Shown: one piece after another, positions 53,234 to 63,341 of the stretch
Layout: every line of letters starts with the position of its first letter
How positions within the stretch are numbered: the stretch's first letter is position 1
Source of the DNA: Halomonas faecis
GTDB taxonomy: Bacteria; Pseudomonadota; Gammaproteobacteria; Pseudomonadales; Halomonadaceae
Assembly (NCBI RefSeq): GCF_010993975.1
Contig: NZ_JAACZO010000058.1
Location: forward strand, 124,001-188,000
Reading direction: 5' to 3'
DNA: 64,000 nucleotides
Notes under the pieces: generated by a model
The model's database searches: none
Seen by the model: the letters and a program-made list of their open reading frames with translations, nothing else
What the model was told of the DNA's origin: nothing
Made by a program: the position numbers and the translations under genes

Positions 53234-54520
53234 TTACGGCAGTCGCCAGCGTTCGGGGCACTCCTCGCCCGGGAAGAGCCGCTGGGCGGTGGTGGCGCTG
53301 CGCATTTCGGCGACCCTTGCCATGCCCCCGCTGAGTGTCTGCAGCAGGGCGTCGCTGGGGTGGCGTACGGTGAGCAGCGTCAACCCGGCCTGGCACTCGA
53401 TCCGGTACTCTTCCCTCAGCTCGCTCAGCAGCGCCTGACGTTTCGCCGGTTTATCGTCGATGGCCAGGCGCAGGCGCATCGCCTCGCATTCCAGGAAGTT
53501 GGCGTGCAGCCCGTGATGGGCCAGGCAGGCGAGCACCCGGCCGAGACGAGCTTCGTCCATGAAGCTGAAGTCGTGAGGGGCGACATCGAGCAGCACCTGG
53601 TCGTCGCGCAGGATGCAGGCGGGCTGGCGGTCACCGTCGCCTGCCTCGGAACCGATGCGAGTCGGCGCGGCATCGGGTTCCAGAAAGGAGCGCACGGTTA
53701 GCGGAATCGACTTGCGCTGCAGCGGTGCAAGGGTGCGCGGATGAATCACCTTGGCGCCGTGCCAGGCCTGTTCCACGGCCTCGCCATAGCTGAGTCGAGC
53801 GATCTGGCGGGCATTGTCGAAGCGCCGCGGGTCGGCGTTGAACAGCCCCGGCACGTCCTTCCAGATGGTCAGGCCTTCGACGTCGAGGCAGTGGGCGAGA
53901 ATGGCAGCACTGAAGTCGGACCCCTCGCGGCCCAGCGTGGTGGTCACACCCTCGACCGTGGCGCCGATGAAGCCCTGCGTCAGCAGCAGCCCGCCCTCTC
54001 GGTCAGCGAGCTCGACGAGCCTCCTGCAGGTCTCGGTCCAGTCGACTTCGGCGGCCTGGTGATGATCGTCGGTGATGATCAGTTCCCGGGCGTCGCACCA
54101 GTGGGTGGCGATGCCGATCTCGTTGAGCCAGGCGGCCACCAGAGTGGTGGAGAGCAGCTCGCCGAAGCCCACTGTCCGGTCGTAGTGAACGGGATAGTCG
54201 GCGTTGCCGTGGCGGTGGGCGGCATCCAGGTCGTCGAGCAGCCGTTCCAGGGCGGCGGCAGTGATGGAGTCCGCGCCGAACAGAGCCTCCGCCGTCCTCA
54301 GGTGGGCCTGGCGGATCGCCTCGAGCCGCTCGCGATAGGCATGCGTGTCATCGGAACGGGCCGCGTCGAGCAGGGCTTCCAGGGCGTTGGTGGTCTTGCC
54401 CATGGCCGAGACGACCAGGGCGCGGGGGCGCAGGTCGTGGCGGGTCAGCAGCTCGCCCAGGTGGCGAATGGCGTCGGCGTCCTGGATCGAGGCGCCGCCG
54501 AACTTGTAGACCTCGGGCAT
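53234..54520 (-). CDS. Aspartokinase, polyamine-cluster paralogue
   Basis: A 428-residue aspartate kinase. It starts MPEVYKFGGASIQDADAI (the KFGGxS motif), has LVVSAMGKTTNALE, GFGELLSTTLVAAW, TTLGREGSDFSAAILA and a C-terminal ACT-like regulatory region. It is divergent from typical LysC. It lies beside carboxynorspermidine decarboxylase and dehydrogenase, so it may supply aspartate semialdehyde for polyamines. A strong terminator separates it from nspC, so transcription is likely separate. The ATG at 54520 has AGGAAG at good spacing; an adjacent GTG at 54523 is also possible. Confidence 0.85.
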   Translation of the reverse strand: MPEVYKFGGASIQDADAIRHLGELLTRHDLRPRALVVSAMGKTTNALEALLDAARSDDTHAYRERLEAIRQAHLRTAEALFGADSITAAALERLLDDLDAAHRHGNADYPVHYDRTVGFGELLSTTLVAAWLNEIGIATHWCDARELIITDDHHQAAEVDWTETCRRLVELADREGGLLLTQGFIGATVEGVTTTLGREGSDFSAAILAHCLDVEGLTIWKDVPGLFNADPRRFDNARQIARLSYGEAVEQAWHGAKVIHPRTLAPLQRKSIPLTVRSFLEPDAAPTRIGSEAGDGDRQPACILRDDQVLLDVAPHDFSFMDEARLGRVLACLAHHGLHANFLECEAMRLRLAIDDKPAKRQALLSELREEYRIECQAGLTLLTVRHPSDALLQTLSGGMARVAEMRSATTAQRLFPGEECPERWRLP

Positions 54521-54618
54521 CACGGCTTCCTGTGCAGTGGCTTTCCACTACCATAGAGGCCGCAGGCGCAGCGGGGAAGGGACGCGGTGTCGTGGCCGAA
54601 AAACCGGTGCCGGAAATG

Positions 54619-54644
54619 AAAGAAGCCCCGCGAGGGGCTTCTTT
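54619..54644 (-). terminator. Strong terminator after nspC
   Basis: AAAGAAGCCCC and GGGGCTTCTTT pair over eleven bases with a four-base loop and carry A and T ends on both strands. It lies 13 bases beyond the nspC stop and ends the nspB-nspC transcript. Confidence 0.8.
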
Positions 54645-54657
54645 GGCGGCGTTCGGC

Positions 54658-55824
<1,167 letters not shown>

Positions 55825-55827
55825 GGA

Positions 55828-57027
55828 TCAGGCCAGCGGGTCGTGGTCGGGGTCGAGTTCGACCACCTGCCAGGGCAGGCCCGTGTCGCCGATGCGCGCC
55901 ATGAAGGGGTCGGGGTCGAGTTGCTCGACGTTGAACACGCCCTCGCCCTTCCAGATGCCCTCGAGCATCAGCATGGCGCCGGTCACCGCCGGCACGCCGG
56001 TGGTGTAGGAGATGGCCTGGGACTTGACCTCCTCATAGCACGCCTGGTGGTCGCAAATGTTATAGATGTGCACCTTGCGACGTTTGCCGTCCTTGATGCC
56101 ATCGGCGATCACGCCGATGTTGGTCTTGCCCTTGGTGCGCGGCCCCAGCGAGGCCGGGTCGGGCAGCACCGCCTTGAGGAACTCCAGCGGGGCGATCTGC
56201 TGGCCCTGGAACTCGATCGGCTCGATGCGGGTCATGCCGACGTTTTCCAGCACCTTGAGATGGGTGATGTACTTGTCGGAGAAGGTCATCCAGAAGCGGA
56301 TGCGCTCCAGGCCCTTGATGTTCTGGCTGAGCGATTCGAGCTCCTCGTGGTAGAGCAGGTAGAGGTCCTTCTCGCCGATGCCGTCGAAGTCGAAGGTGCG
56401 CTTCTCGGCCAGCGGCGCGGTCTCCTTCCACTCGCCCTTCTCCCAGTAGCGGCCGTTCGCGGTGATCTCGCGAATGTTGATCTCGGGGTTGAAGTTGGTG
56501 GCGAAGGGATAGCCGTGGTCGCCACCGTTGGCATCCAGGATGTCGATTCGGTGGATCTCGTCGAACAGGTTCTTCTGAGCATAGGCGCAGTAGATGTTGG
56601 TCATGCCCGGATCGAAGCCGCAACCCAGGGTGGCCATGTTGCCCGCCTTGGCGTAGCGCTCCTGGAAGGCCCACTGCTCCTTGTATTCGAACTTGGCCTC
56701 GTCGGGGTGCTCGTAATTGGCCGTGTCCAGATAGGGCACGCCGGTACGCAGGCACGCCTCCATGATGGTCAGATCCTGATAGGGCAGGGCCACGTGGATC
56801 AGCACGTCGGGCTTGAACGACTCGATCAGGGCGACCAGCGCCTCGACGTCGTCGGCATCCACCCGAGCGGTCTGGATGGGGCGATCGAGTTGGGCGGCGA
56901 TGGCCTGGCACTTCGCCTCGTTGCGGCTGGCCAGCATGATCTCGCCGAAGACGTCTGGGTGCTGGGCGCACTTGTGGGTGACGACACCGCCGACGCCGCC
57001 GGCGCCGATAATCAGGACTTTGCTCAT
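55828..57027 (-). CDS. Carboxynorspermidine dehydrogenase (saccharopine dehydrogenase family)
   Basis: Condenses aspartate semialdehyde with diaminopropane or putrescine and reduces the imine, giving carboxynorspermidine or carboxyspermidine. The 399-residue protein has the NADPH Rossmann motif IGAGGVGGVVTHKCAQ, LIHVALPYQDLTIMEACL, DTANYEHPDEAKFEYKEQ, GCGFDPGMTNIYCAYAQ and the C-terminal TTGVPAVTGAMLMLEG. These are typical of the LYS1-like enzyme paired with NspC in Vibrio. ATG 57027 is used. It forms a two-gene operon with nspC. Confidence 0.92.
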   Translation of the reverse strand: MSKVLIIGAGGVGGVVTHKCAQHPDVFGEIMLASRNEAKCQAIAAQLDRPIQTARVDADDVEALVALIESFKPDVLIHVALPYQDLTIMEACLRTGVPYLDTANYEHPDEAKFEYKEQWAFQERYAKAGNMATLGCGFDPGMTNIYCAYAQKNLFDEIHRIDILDANGGDHGYPFATNFNPEINIREITANGRYWEKGEWKETAPLAEKRTFDFDGIGEKDLYLLYHEELESLSQNIKGLERIRFWMTFSDKYITHLKVLENVGMTRIEPIEFQGQQIAPLEFLKAVLPDPASLGPRTKGKTNIGVIADGIKDGKRRKVHIYNICDHQACYEEVKSQAISYTTGVPAVTGAMLMLEGIWKGEGVFNVEQLDPDPFMARIGDTGLPWQVVELDPDHDPLA

Positions 57028-57209
57028 GGGTACGAATCCAGATCGGGAAAAGGGGAAGTGTCTTGGCCTCGCCCGGGGCCCGTCGTCTCGGTGGACCGGC
57101 GAGAGGGCGCAGATGATGGCTCCCCCTGAGGCTGGCCGCAAGGGGTTTTTGCGTCAAGGCTAATGCGAAAGTCGAAGCAAGGCGTAGTCCGCCCGAATGC
57201 CTCGTCACC

Positions 57210-58241
57210 TCAGGTGCTTTCGCCCTCCAGGAGGTGAAAGCCCACGTCGTGGCGGCGCCGGTTCACGCGGCTTCCCGCCAGGCGCTTGATCACCTCTCCG
57301 GCTGCGATGCGTCCGATGGTCTCTCGCGGTGACTGGATGGTGGTCAGCCGCGGAGTGACGTGCTGCCCCAGCGACAGGCCGTTGAACCCGGCGATGGCGA
57401 TGTCCCCGGGGACTCGCAGGCCGAGGCGCTGAGCATGGAGCAGCGCTCCCGTGGCTAGGTCGTCATTGGCGAAGTGGATGGCCTCGGTGTCGGGGTGATC
57501 GTTGCGGACCTGGTCCAGGCCCTGGGCGCCCGCTTCCAGACTGCCCAGTCGCTCGAGCTCGATGAGGGAGGGCTCCAGGCCGGCAGTCTCGAGTACCTTG
57601 CAGTGCCCTTCGTAGCGCATGCGGGCGCGATAGTCGTCGGCCATGCGTGCCCCGACGTAGACGACATGGCGGTAGCCGCGTTCCAGCAGGTGGCTCGCCA
57701 TGCGACCTCCGGCCGCGTGATGGTCCAGACCCACGTTCAGGTCCACGGCCTCGCCCAGCTCCATCACTTCCATCACCGGGCGGTCGCAGCCGGCGAGCAG
57801 CTCGCGACACGCCGGGGTGTGCTTGAGCCCGGCGGTCACCAACGCCGAGCAGGACCAACCGAGGAAGGTTCGCACCAGCTGGTGTTCGCGCTCGGTATCG
57901 TAGTCGGTGTTGCCCAGCAGGATCTGATAGCCGGCGGCATCGAAGGTGGCCTGCAGGCCCTGTATGACCTCGATGAACACGGTGTTGGCCAGGGACGGGA
58001 TGATGACGGCAATGAATTTCGACCGCGCCGATGCCAGGCTGCCGGCCACCAGATTGGGGACGTAACCGATGCGTTCCATGGCACCGAGGATGCGTTGGCG
58101 AGTGGCTTCGTTGACCCGTTCAGGATCATTGAGTGCCCGCGAGGCGGTGATGGGGGAAACGCCGGCGAGTTCGGCGACCTGCGCCAGAGTGGGATGGGTC
58201 GATCCTCGTCTGTGGCGTGAAGGGGGTTTCCGTTTAGACAT
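57210..58241 (-). CDS. LacI-family regulator of tetronate genes
   Basis: A 343-residue repressor. The N-terminal helix-turn-helix is TLAQVAELAGVSPITASRAL (about 18-37) with LNDPERVNEATRQRI, followed by a periplasmic-binding-like effector domain (IAVIIPSLANTVFIEVIQG, IHFANDDLATGALL and IAIAGFNGLSLGQHVTPRLTTI). It diverges from ltnD-otnK-otnC-otnI-denD, and two TAGCGCTA palindromes lie in the shared region. A four-carbon sugar acid or its phosphate is the likely effector. GAGGT lies eight bases before the ATG. Confidence 0.92.
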   Translation of the reverse strand: MSKRKPPSRHRRGSTHPTLAQVAELAGVSPITASRALNDPERVNEATRQRILGAMERIGYVPNLVAGSLASARSKFIAVIIPSLANTVFIEVIQGLQATFDAAGYQILLGNTDYDTEREHQLVRTFLGWSCSALVTAGLKHTPACRELLAGCDRPVMEVMELGEAVDLNVGLDHHAAGGRMASHLLERGYRHVVYVGARMADDYRARMRYEGHCKVLETAGLEPSLIELERLGSLEAGAQGLDQVRNDHPDTEAIHFANDDLATGALLHAQRLGLRVPGDIAIAGFNGLSLGQHVTPRLTTIQSPRETIGRIAAGEVIKRLAGSRVNRRRHDVGFHLLEGEST

Positions 58242-58265
58242 TGGTCGTACCTCGCGCCGGCTCGC

Positions 58266-58294
58266 TTGTCGGTCGAATCGTCATCTACTAGAAC
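58266..58294 (+). promoter_or_regulatory. Promoter of ltnD operon
   Basis: TTGTCG (58266-58271) and TAGAAC (58289-58294) each match four of six sigma-70 positions and are 17 bases apart. The LacI-type double operator begins four bases later, over the transcript start. Confidence 0.5.
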
Positions 58295-58297
58295 CAA

Positions 58298-58325
58298 TGG
58301 TAGCGCTAACATGATAGCGCTACCA
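58298..58325. promoter_or_regulatory. Double TAGCGCTA operator
   Basis: Two TAGCGCTA palindromes (58301-58308 and 58315-58322), each with the central CG of LacI-family sites, are 14 bases apart centre to centre. The whole run TGGTAGCGCTA-N6-TAGCGCTACCA is itself an inverted repeat. It sits just downstream of the ltnD promoter. Confidence 0.7.
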
Positions 58326-58442
58326 ATCGCTATCGTTCATTCACGCGATCATTGCGTTGGCGTCGGTGGTAAAGGCGACGGATGGCCTCTCGGGCCGGCT
58401 GGTCAGTCACTCGGCGACGCCATCCTCGAAGAGGAGAAACAG

Positions 58443-59378
58443 GTGAGCCAACCAACCCGGAGTCAGCGCATCGGCGTCATCGGCCTGGGAGCCATGGGCC
58501 GGGGGACGGCGCTGGCATTGCATGAGCGCCGGTTCGATGTCACCGGCTGCGACATCGCCGCCCATGCACGCCAGGCGTTCGAGGTAGAGGGAGGCCGCAG
58601 CGTTGCCATGCCCTCGGAGCTCGCAGCGTGCGATGTCGTGGTGTTGCTGGTGGTCAACGCCGAGCAGGTGGAGGCCGTGCTGTTCGGCGAACGGGGCGTG
58701 GCGGCGCAGCTGGCGCCGGGGAGCCTGGTCATCCAGTGTGCCACCGTGGCGCCCTCCTATGCTCGAGAGCTCGGGGCGCGCCTCGAGAGCATGGGGCTCG
58801 CCATGCTCGATGCCCCGGTGAGCGGAGGAGCGGCCAAGGCGCGCAGCGGTGAGCTCTCGGTGATGGCTTCCGGCTCGCCGAGGGCCTTCGACCTGGCAGC
58901 ACCGGTGCTCGATGCCATGGCCGCCACCGTTCATCGGCTGGGCGAGGCCGCCGGCGTCGGCTCCAGCATGAAACTGGTCAATCAACTGCTGGCCGGCGTG
59001 CACATCGCTACCGCCGCCGAGGCCATGGCGCTGGGCATTCGTCTGGGACTAGACCCGCACAGCGTCTATGAGGTGATCACCCACTCGGCGGGCAACTCCT
59101 GGATGTTCGAGAATCGGGTGCCGCACATCCTGAACGGAGACTATGCCCCGCTCTCGGCCGTGGACATCTTCGTCAAGGACCTGAATCTGGTGCACGAGAC
59201 CGGCCGCGAGCTGGCCATGTCCACTCCGGTGGCGGCCAGCGCCCTGCAGCAGTTCACCGCGGCCAAGGGGGCCGGCTTCGGTCGCCAGGACGACTCGGCG
59301 GTGATCAAGGTCTATCAACGGCTGTCGGGCATCGAGCTGCCCGAGGCCGCCAACGATGCGGGAGGTCCGAAGGCATGA
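58443..59378 (+). CDS. ltnD: L-threonate 2-dehydrogenase
   Basis: Oxidises L-threonate at C2 to 2-dehydro-L-erythronate. The 311-residue protein is in the 3-hydroxyisobutyrate dehydrogenase family: IGVIGLGAMGRGTALAL, DAPVSGGAAKARSGEL, GVGSSMKLVNQLLAG with the catalytic Lys, and NSWMFENRVPHILNGDY. The start is a GTG at 58443 with AGGAGA upstream; an in-frame ATG 59 codons earlier is rejected because it would read through the operator. The stop overlaps otnK by four bases. The pathway is the one described for DUF1537 clusters. Confidence 0.9.
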   Translation: MSQPTRSQRIGVIGLGAMGRGTALALHERRFDVTGCDIAAHARQAFEVEGGRSVAMPSELAACDVVVLLVVNAEQVEAVLFGERGVAAQLAPGSLVIQCATVAPSYARELGARLESMGLAMLDAPVSGGAAKARSGELSVMASGSPRAFDLAAPVLDAMAATVHRLGEAAGVGSSMKLVNQLLAGVHIATAAEAMALGIRLGLDPHSVYEVITHSAGNSWMFENRVPHILNGDYAPLSAVDIFVKDLNLVHETGRELAMSTPVAASALQQFTAAKGAGFGRQDDSAVIKVYQRLSGIELPEAANDAGGPKA

Positions 59379-60682
59379 CTCTCGTGCTGGGCGCCATTGC
59401 CGACGACTTCACCGGTGCCACCGACCTCGCCAACAACCTGGTGCGTTCCGGCATGCGCTGCGTGCAGACCATTGGCGTACCCGAGGCTGCTCTCGACCTG
59501 GCCGACGTGGATGCCGTGGTGGTGGCGCTGAAGTCGCGCTCCACCCCGGCCGAGCAGGCAGTGGCGGATTCGCTGGCAGCGCTCGATTGGCTGCAGGCCC
59601 GCGGCGCCAGGCAGTTTTTTTTCAAGTATTGCTCCACCTTCGATTCCACTGACGCCGGCAATATCGGCCCGGTGGCCGATGCCTTGCTGGAGCGGCTGGG
59701 CGGCACCCAGACGGCGATGGTGCCGGCGTTTCCGGCCAACGGCCGCACCGTCTACCAGGGGCATCTCTTCGTCGGCGACCGCCTGCTCAACGACAGTGGC
59801 ATGCAGCACCATCCCCTCAACCCGATGCACGATGCCGATCTGGTACGCGTGCTGGGCCGCCAGACGCCGCATCCGGTGGGCCTGGCGGCGCGTTCGACGC
59901 TGGCGCAAGGCGGCGATGCGGTCCGCCGGCGCCTGGAAGCGCTCGCCGCCGAAGGCATTCGCCATGTGATCTGCGACACCCTGGACGATACCGACCTCGA
60001 GGTGCTGGCCGAGGCCTTGGCCGACTATCCCTTGGTCACCGGTGGCTCGGGGCTAGGCCAGGCGTTGCCCGGGCAGTACCGCCGACGCGGCTGGCTGGCC
60101 GAGATGGACGAGCCGGGAAGCCTGGCACCGGCTTCCGGCGGTGCCCTGGTGCTCTCGGGCAGTTGCTCGCGGGCCACTCTGGGGCAGGTGGCGCATTTTC
60201 TCCAGCGCCATCCCGGGGTTGCCCTCGATCCCCTGGCACTCGCCGAGGGCGAGAAGCACGTCCGGGCGGTCCTGGCCTTCGCTCGCGAGCATCTCGCCGC
60301 GGGTGACCCGGTACTGGTCCATGCCTCCGCCGACCCCGAACGGGTCAAGGCCGCCCAGGCGGTGCTGGGGGTCGAACGTGCCGGTGCGCTGGTCGAACAG
60401 GCCCTGGGGGAACTGGCTCAGTGCCTGGTCGCCGAGGGCGTCGGGCGCCTGGTGGTCGCCGGCGGCGAGACCTCGGGTGCGGTGGTCTCGGCGCTGGGTA
60501 TTCGCCAGCTTCGCATCGGCGATCAGATCGACCCCGGCGTGCCCTGGACTCAGGCTCCGCTGAGCCACCGCGAGGGGCCGCTGTCTCTGGCGCTCAAGTC
60601 GGGCAACTTCGGCGGTGAGGATTTCTTCTCGCGCGCATTCACGGTTCTGGACGAGCTGACCGGAGAGGAGGGCTCAGCATGA
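59375..60682 (+). CDS. otnK: 3-oxo-tetronate kinase (DUF1537)
   Basis: Phosphorylates 3-oxo-tetronate at O4. The 435-residue protein has the N-terminal substrate motif ADDFTGATDLANNLVRSG (about 9-26), VPAFPANGRTVYQGHLFV, a central GSGLGQALP segment, SGSCSRATLGQVAHFL and the nucleotide-binding C-terminal LVVAGGETSGAVVSALG. Length is typical for the two-domain family. It overlaps ltnD and otnC by four bases each. Confidence 0.95.
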   Translation: MTLVLGAIADDFTGATDLANNLVRSGMRCVQTIGVPEAALDLADVDAVVVALKSRSTPAEQAVADSLAALDWLQARGARQFFFKYCSTFDSTDAGNIGPVADALLERLGGTQTAMVPAFPANGRTVYQGHLFVGDRLLNDSGMQHHPLNPMHDADLVRVLGRQTPHPVGLAARSTLAQGGDAVRRRLEALAAEGIRHVICDTLDDTDLEVLAEALADYPLVTGGSGLGQALPGQYRRRGWLAEMDEPGSLAPASGGALVLSGSCSRATLGQVAHFLQRHPGVALDPLALAEGEKHVRAVLAFAREHLAAGDPVLVHASADPERVKAAQAVLGVERAGALVEQALGELAQCLVAEGVGRLVVAGGETSGAVVSALGIRQLRIGDQIDPGVPWTQAPLSHREGPLSLALKSGNFGGEDFFSRAFTVLDELTGEEGSA

Positions 60683-61326
60683 GTGGCCACGACGAGACCC
60701 GCTTGCGCGAACGGATCGCCACGTTGGGCCAGTCGCTGTTCGACAGGGGACTCACCATGGGCTCCAGCGGCAACATCAGCGTACGCCTGGAGGATGGTGG
60801 CTGGCTGATGACGCCCACCAACGCCTGCCTCGGGCGTCTCGATCCGTCGCGCATTGCACGTCTCGACCGCGACGGGCGCTGGCAGGGCGGCGACAAGCCC
60901 ACCAAGGAGCACTTCCTGCACATGGCGATGTATGCCGAGCGGCCCCGGTCCGAGGCCATCGTGCACCTGCATTCGACCCATTCGGTGGCGGTCTCCTGCC
61001 TGCCCGACATCGACCCCTGCGACTGCATTCCGCCGCTCACCGCCTACTACGTGATGCGGGTCGGCAGGCTGCCGCTGGTGCCTTATCACCTGCCGGGCGA
61101 TCCGGCGCTGGGGGATGCCGTGCGTGGGCTGGCAGGACGACACAGCGCAGTGCTGCTCGCCAACCACGGCCCGGTGGTGGCCGGCAAGAGCCTGGAGGCG
61201 GCGGTGTATGCCACCGAGGAGCTGGAGGAGACCGCCAAACTGTACCTGCTGCTGCACGGTCGCAACCCGCGAGCACTGACCCCCGAACAGGTGGCCGAAC
61301 TGGAAGCCCGCTTCCCCCGCGACTAG
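60679..61326 (+). CDS. otnC: 3-oxo-tetronate 4-phosphate decarboxylase
   Basis: Decarboxylates 3-oxo-tetronate 4-phosphate to dihydroxyacetone phosphate. The 215-residue class II aldolase/adducin-type protein has GSSGNISVRLEDGGWLMTPT, zinc ligands in VHLHSTHS (H96, H98), the third histidine region LLANHGPVVAGK and the acidic YATEELEETAKL. It is encoded between otnK and otnI in the order expected for the tetronate pathway. Confidence 0.93.
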   Translation: MSGHDETRLRERIATLGQSLFDRGLTMGSSGNISVRLEDGGWLMTPTNACLGRLDPSRIARLDRDGRWQGGDKPTKEHFLHMAMYAERPRSEAIVHLHSTHSVAVSCLPDIDPCDCIPPLTAYYVMRVGRLPLVPYHLPGDPALGDAVRGLAGRHSAVLLANHGPVVAGKSLEAAVYATEELEETAKLYLLLHGRNPRALTPEQVAELEARFPRD

Positions 61327-61374
61327 GCCGTTCCCGAAAACTGACAGTGTCCGCCCATACAGTAGGAACCGACG

Positions 61375-62178
61375 ATGATCCGACTGGCCGCCAACCTCAG
61401 CATGCTGTTCACCGAGCATGATTTCCTCGAGCGCTTCGCTGCGGCCGCCGAGGCCGGTTTTCGCGGCGTGGAGTATCTCTTTCCCTACGCCCATGCCCCG
61501 GAGGCACTGCGAACCGCGCTGAAGGAAAGCGGCCTCGAGCAGGTGCTGTTCAACCTGCCGCCCGGTGACTGGGAGAGCGGCGAGCGTGGGCTGGCCAGCC
61601 TGCCGGGGCGCGAGGCGGAGTTTCGCGATTCCGTGGTAGAGGCGCTGCGCTATGCCGATGTCCTGGGCTGCCCGCGGGTCCATGCCATGGCAGGGTTGCT
61701 GCCGCTGGCTGCCGATGACGAAACGCGGGCCGTGCATCACGCCACCTACGTAGCGAACCTGCGCTTCGCCGCCCGTGAAGCGGCGAAGTGCGGCCGCGAG
61801 TTGCTGGTCGAGCCGATCAACACCCGTGACATGCCGGGCTTCTTCCTCTCGCGCCAGGCACAAGCGATGGCGGTGCTGGAGGAGGTAGGCGAACCCAACC
61901 TGCGTCTGCAGTTCGACCTCTACCACTGCCAGGTGATGGAGGGCGATCTGATCCGGCATCTGGAGCGGCAGTTTTCGGCCATCGGCCACGTGCAGATCGC
62001 CGGCGTGCCGGAGCGTCACGAGCCGGATGTCGGCGAAGTGCATTATCCAGCGCTGTTCGCACGGCTCGAAACGCTCGGCTATGACGGCTGGATCGGTTGC
62101 GAATACCGCCCGTTCGGGGCGACTCGTGCCGGTCTCGGCTGGGGACGGGATCACGGGCTGCGGCCCTCTCAGCAGTAA
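61375..62178 (+). CDS. otnI: 2-oxo-tetronate isomerase
   Basis: Converts 2-oxo- to 3-oxo-tetronate, linking LtnD or DenD to OtnK. The 267-residue hydroxypyruvate isomerase-like TIM barrel has [31 protein letters not shown] with the metal Glu, [35 protein letters not shown] and [11 protein letters not shown]. Members of this family are often annotated as hydroxypyruvate isomerase (hyi); the neighbours favour OtnI. It starts 48 bases after otnC. Confidence 0.9.
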   Translation: MIRLAANLSMLFTEHDFLERFAAAAEAGFRGVEYLFPYAHAPEALRTALKESGLEQVLFNLPPGDWESGERGLASLPGREAEFRDSVVEALRYADVLGCPRVHAMAGLLPLAADDETRAVHHATYVANLRFAAREAAKCGRELLVEPINTRDMPGFFLSRQAQAMAVLEEVGEPNLRLQFDLYHCQVMEGDLIRHLERQFSAIGHVQIAGVPERHEPDVGEVHYPALFARLETLGYDGWIGCEYRPFGATRAGLGWGRDHGLRPSQQ

Positions 62179-62212
62179 CCGCCACAAGGACAACCACAGG
62201 AAGCACGACACC

Positions 62213-63178
62213 ATGCATATCGCCATCACCGGCGCGGCCGGATTTCTCGGCCAGCGCTTGATCCACCGCCTCCTCGAGCGCGGCGAGCTGCGGGGCGAGC
62301 CGATCCGCCGGCTGACCCTGATCGACCAGAGCGAGGCCGCCACCCCCGAGGCGGCTGGCGTCGAGGTCGTCGCCCAGGCCCGCGACATCACCGCCCCCGG
62401 GGCCTTCGACGCTCTGCTCGATGCGCGGCCCGACGTCATCTATCACCTGGCCGCGGTGGTGAGTTCCGCCGCCGAGGCGGATCTCGATCTGGGCTTGGCC
62501 GTCAACTTCGACGCCACCCGTGCCCTGCTAGAGGGCTGCCGTGCCCGTGGCCTGGCCGCCACGCGCCTGGTGATGGCGAGCTCGGTAGCGGCCTATGGCG
62601 GCGAGTTGCCCGAGATCCTCGATGACATGACCGCCCTGCAGCCGCAGAACTCCTATGGCACCCAGAAGGCGATGTGCGAACTGCTGATCAACGATTATAG
62701 CCGTCGCGGTCTGGTGGACGGCCTGGTGCTGCGCCTGCCGACCATCGTGATCCGCCCTGGGCGGCCCAATGCGGCCGCGTCGAGCTTCGCCTCGAGCATT
62801 CTGCGCGAACCCCTCAACGGCGAAGAGGCCGTCTGCCCAGTGCCCACCGAACTCGAACTGTTCGTGATGTCGCCCGAGACGGTGGTCGCGGCGCTGTTGC
62901 ATGGCGCCGAGGTCGACGGTGAGGCCATCGGTGCGTTCCGCGCTTTCATGTTGCCGGGCATCACCGTCAGCGTCGCCGAGATGATCGCGACGCTGCGCGA
63001 GGTCGCCGGCCCGACGGCCGTGGAGCGTATCCGTCACGATCCGGACCCGCGCATCCAGGCCATCGTCGGTAGCTGGCCGACCCGTTTCCACACCCGGCGC
63101 GCCGAGGCGCTGGGATTTCCGCGCGATACGGATTTCCGCGAGATCGTCGAGGCGTTCCGGGTGGTTTCGACGAGCTAG
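62213..63178 (+). CDS. denD: D-erythronate dehydrogenase
   Basis: Oxidises D-erythronate to 2-dehydro-D-erythronate for OtnI. The 321-residue extended SDR has the cofactor motif ITGAAGFLGQRL, YHLAAVVSSAAEAD, ASSVAAYGG, the catalytic YGTQK, and VLRLPTIVIRPGRPNAAASSF. Its place after otnI supports DenD rather than a sugar-nucleotide epimerase. It gives the operon a second entry substrate. ATG at 62213 is the family start. Confidence 0.9.
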   Translation: MHIAITGAAGFLGQRLIHRLLERGELRGEPIRRLTLIDQSEAATPEAAGVEVVAQARDITAPGAFDALLDARPDVIYHLAAVVSSAAEADLDLGLAVNFDATRALLEGCRARGLAATRLVMASSVAAYGGELPEILDDMTALQPQNSYGTQKAMCELLINDYSRRGLVDGLVLRLPTIVIRPGRPNAAASSFASSILREPLNGEEAVCPVPTELELFVMSPETVVAALLHGAEVDGEAIGAFRAFMLPGITVSVAEMIATLREVAGPTAVERIRHDPDPRIQAIVGSWPTRFHTRRAEALGFPRDTDFREIVEAFRVVSTS

Positions 63179-63238
63179 ATTCTGGCGATGACGCCCCTGA
63201 CAGCGCCATGTATTGGCACTTTGCGACCATGGTCGTAT

Positions 63239-63267
63239 TTGACAGAGTCAGGTGATTATCATGTCAT
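63239..63267 (+). promoter_or_regulatory. Candidate promoter before TRAP receptor gene
   Basis: An exact TTGACA (63239-63244) is 17 bases from TGTCAT (63262-63267, four of six). Transcripts would start near 63275 and meet the terminator at 63287-63310 almost at once. Confidence 0.45.
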
Positions 63268-63286
63268 TATACCAGTTTGCAGTACC

Positions 63287-63310
63287 CCGACGGCTGCCGC
63301 CGTCGGTTTT
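63287..63310 (+). terminator. Intrinsic terminator after denD
   Basis: CCGACGGC and GCCGTCGG form a perfect 8-bp stem with a four-base loop, followed by TTTT. It lies about 110 bases after denD and 31 bases before the TRAP receptor gene. Confidence 0.8.
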
Positions 63311-63341
63311 CACCCAGCCGCAAACCCAAGGGGATACAACA

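Noticed and set aside
53234..54520. Ectoine-specific aspartokinase (ask_ect)
   Set aside because: No ectABC genes adjoin it; neighbours are polyamine genes, so that name is not supported.
58266..58442. Upstream ATG start for ltnD at 58266
   Set aside because: It would place the promoter and operator in coding sequence; the GTG at 58443 has a good ribosome site and family-like N terminus.
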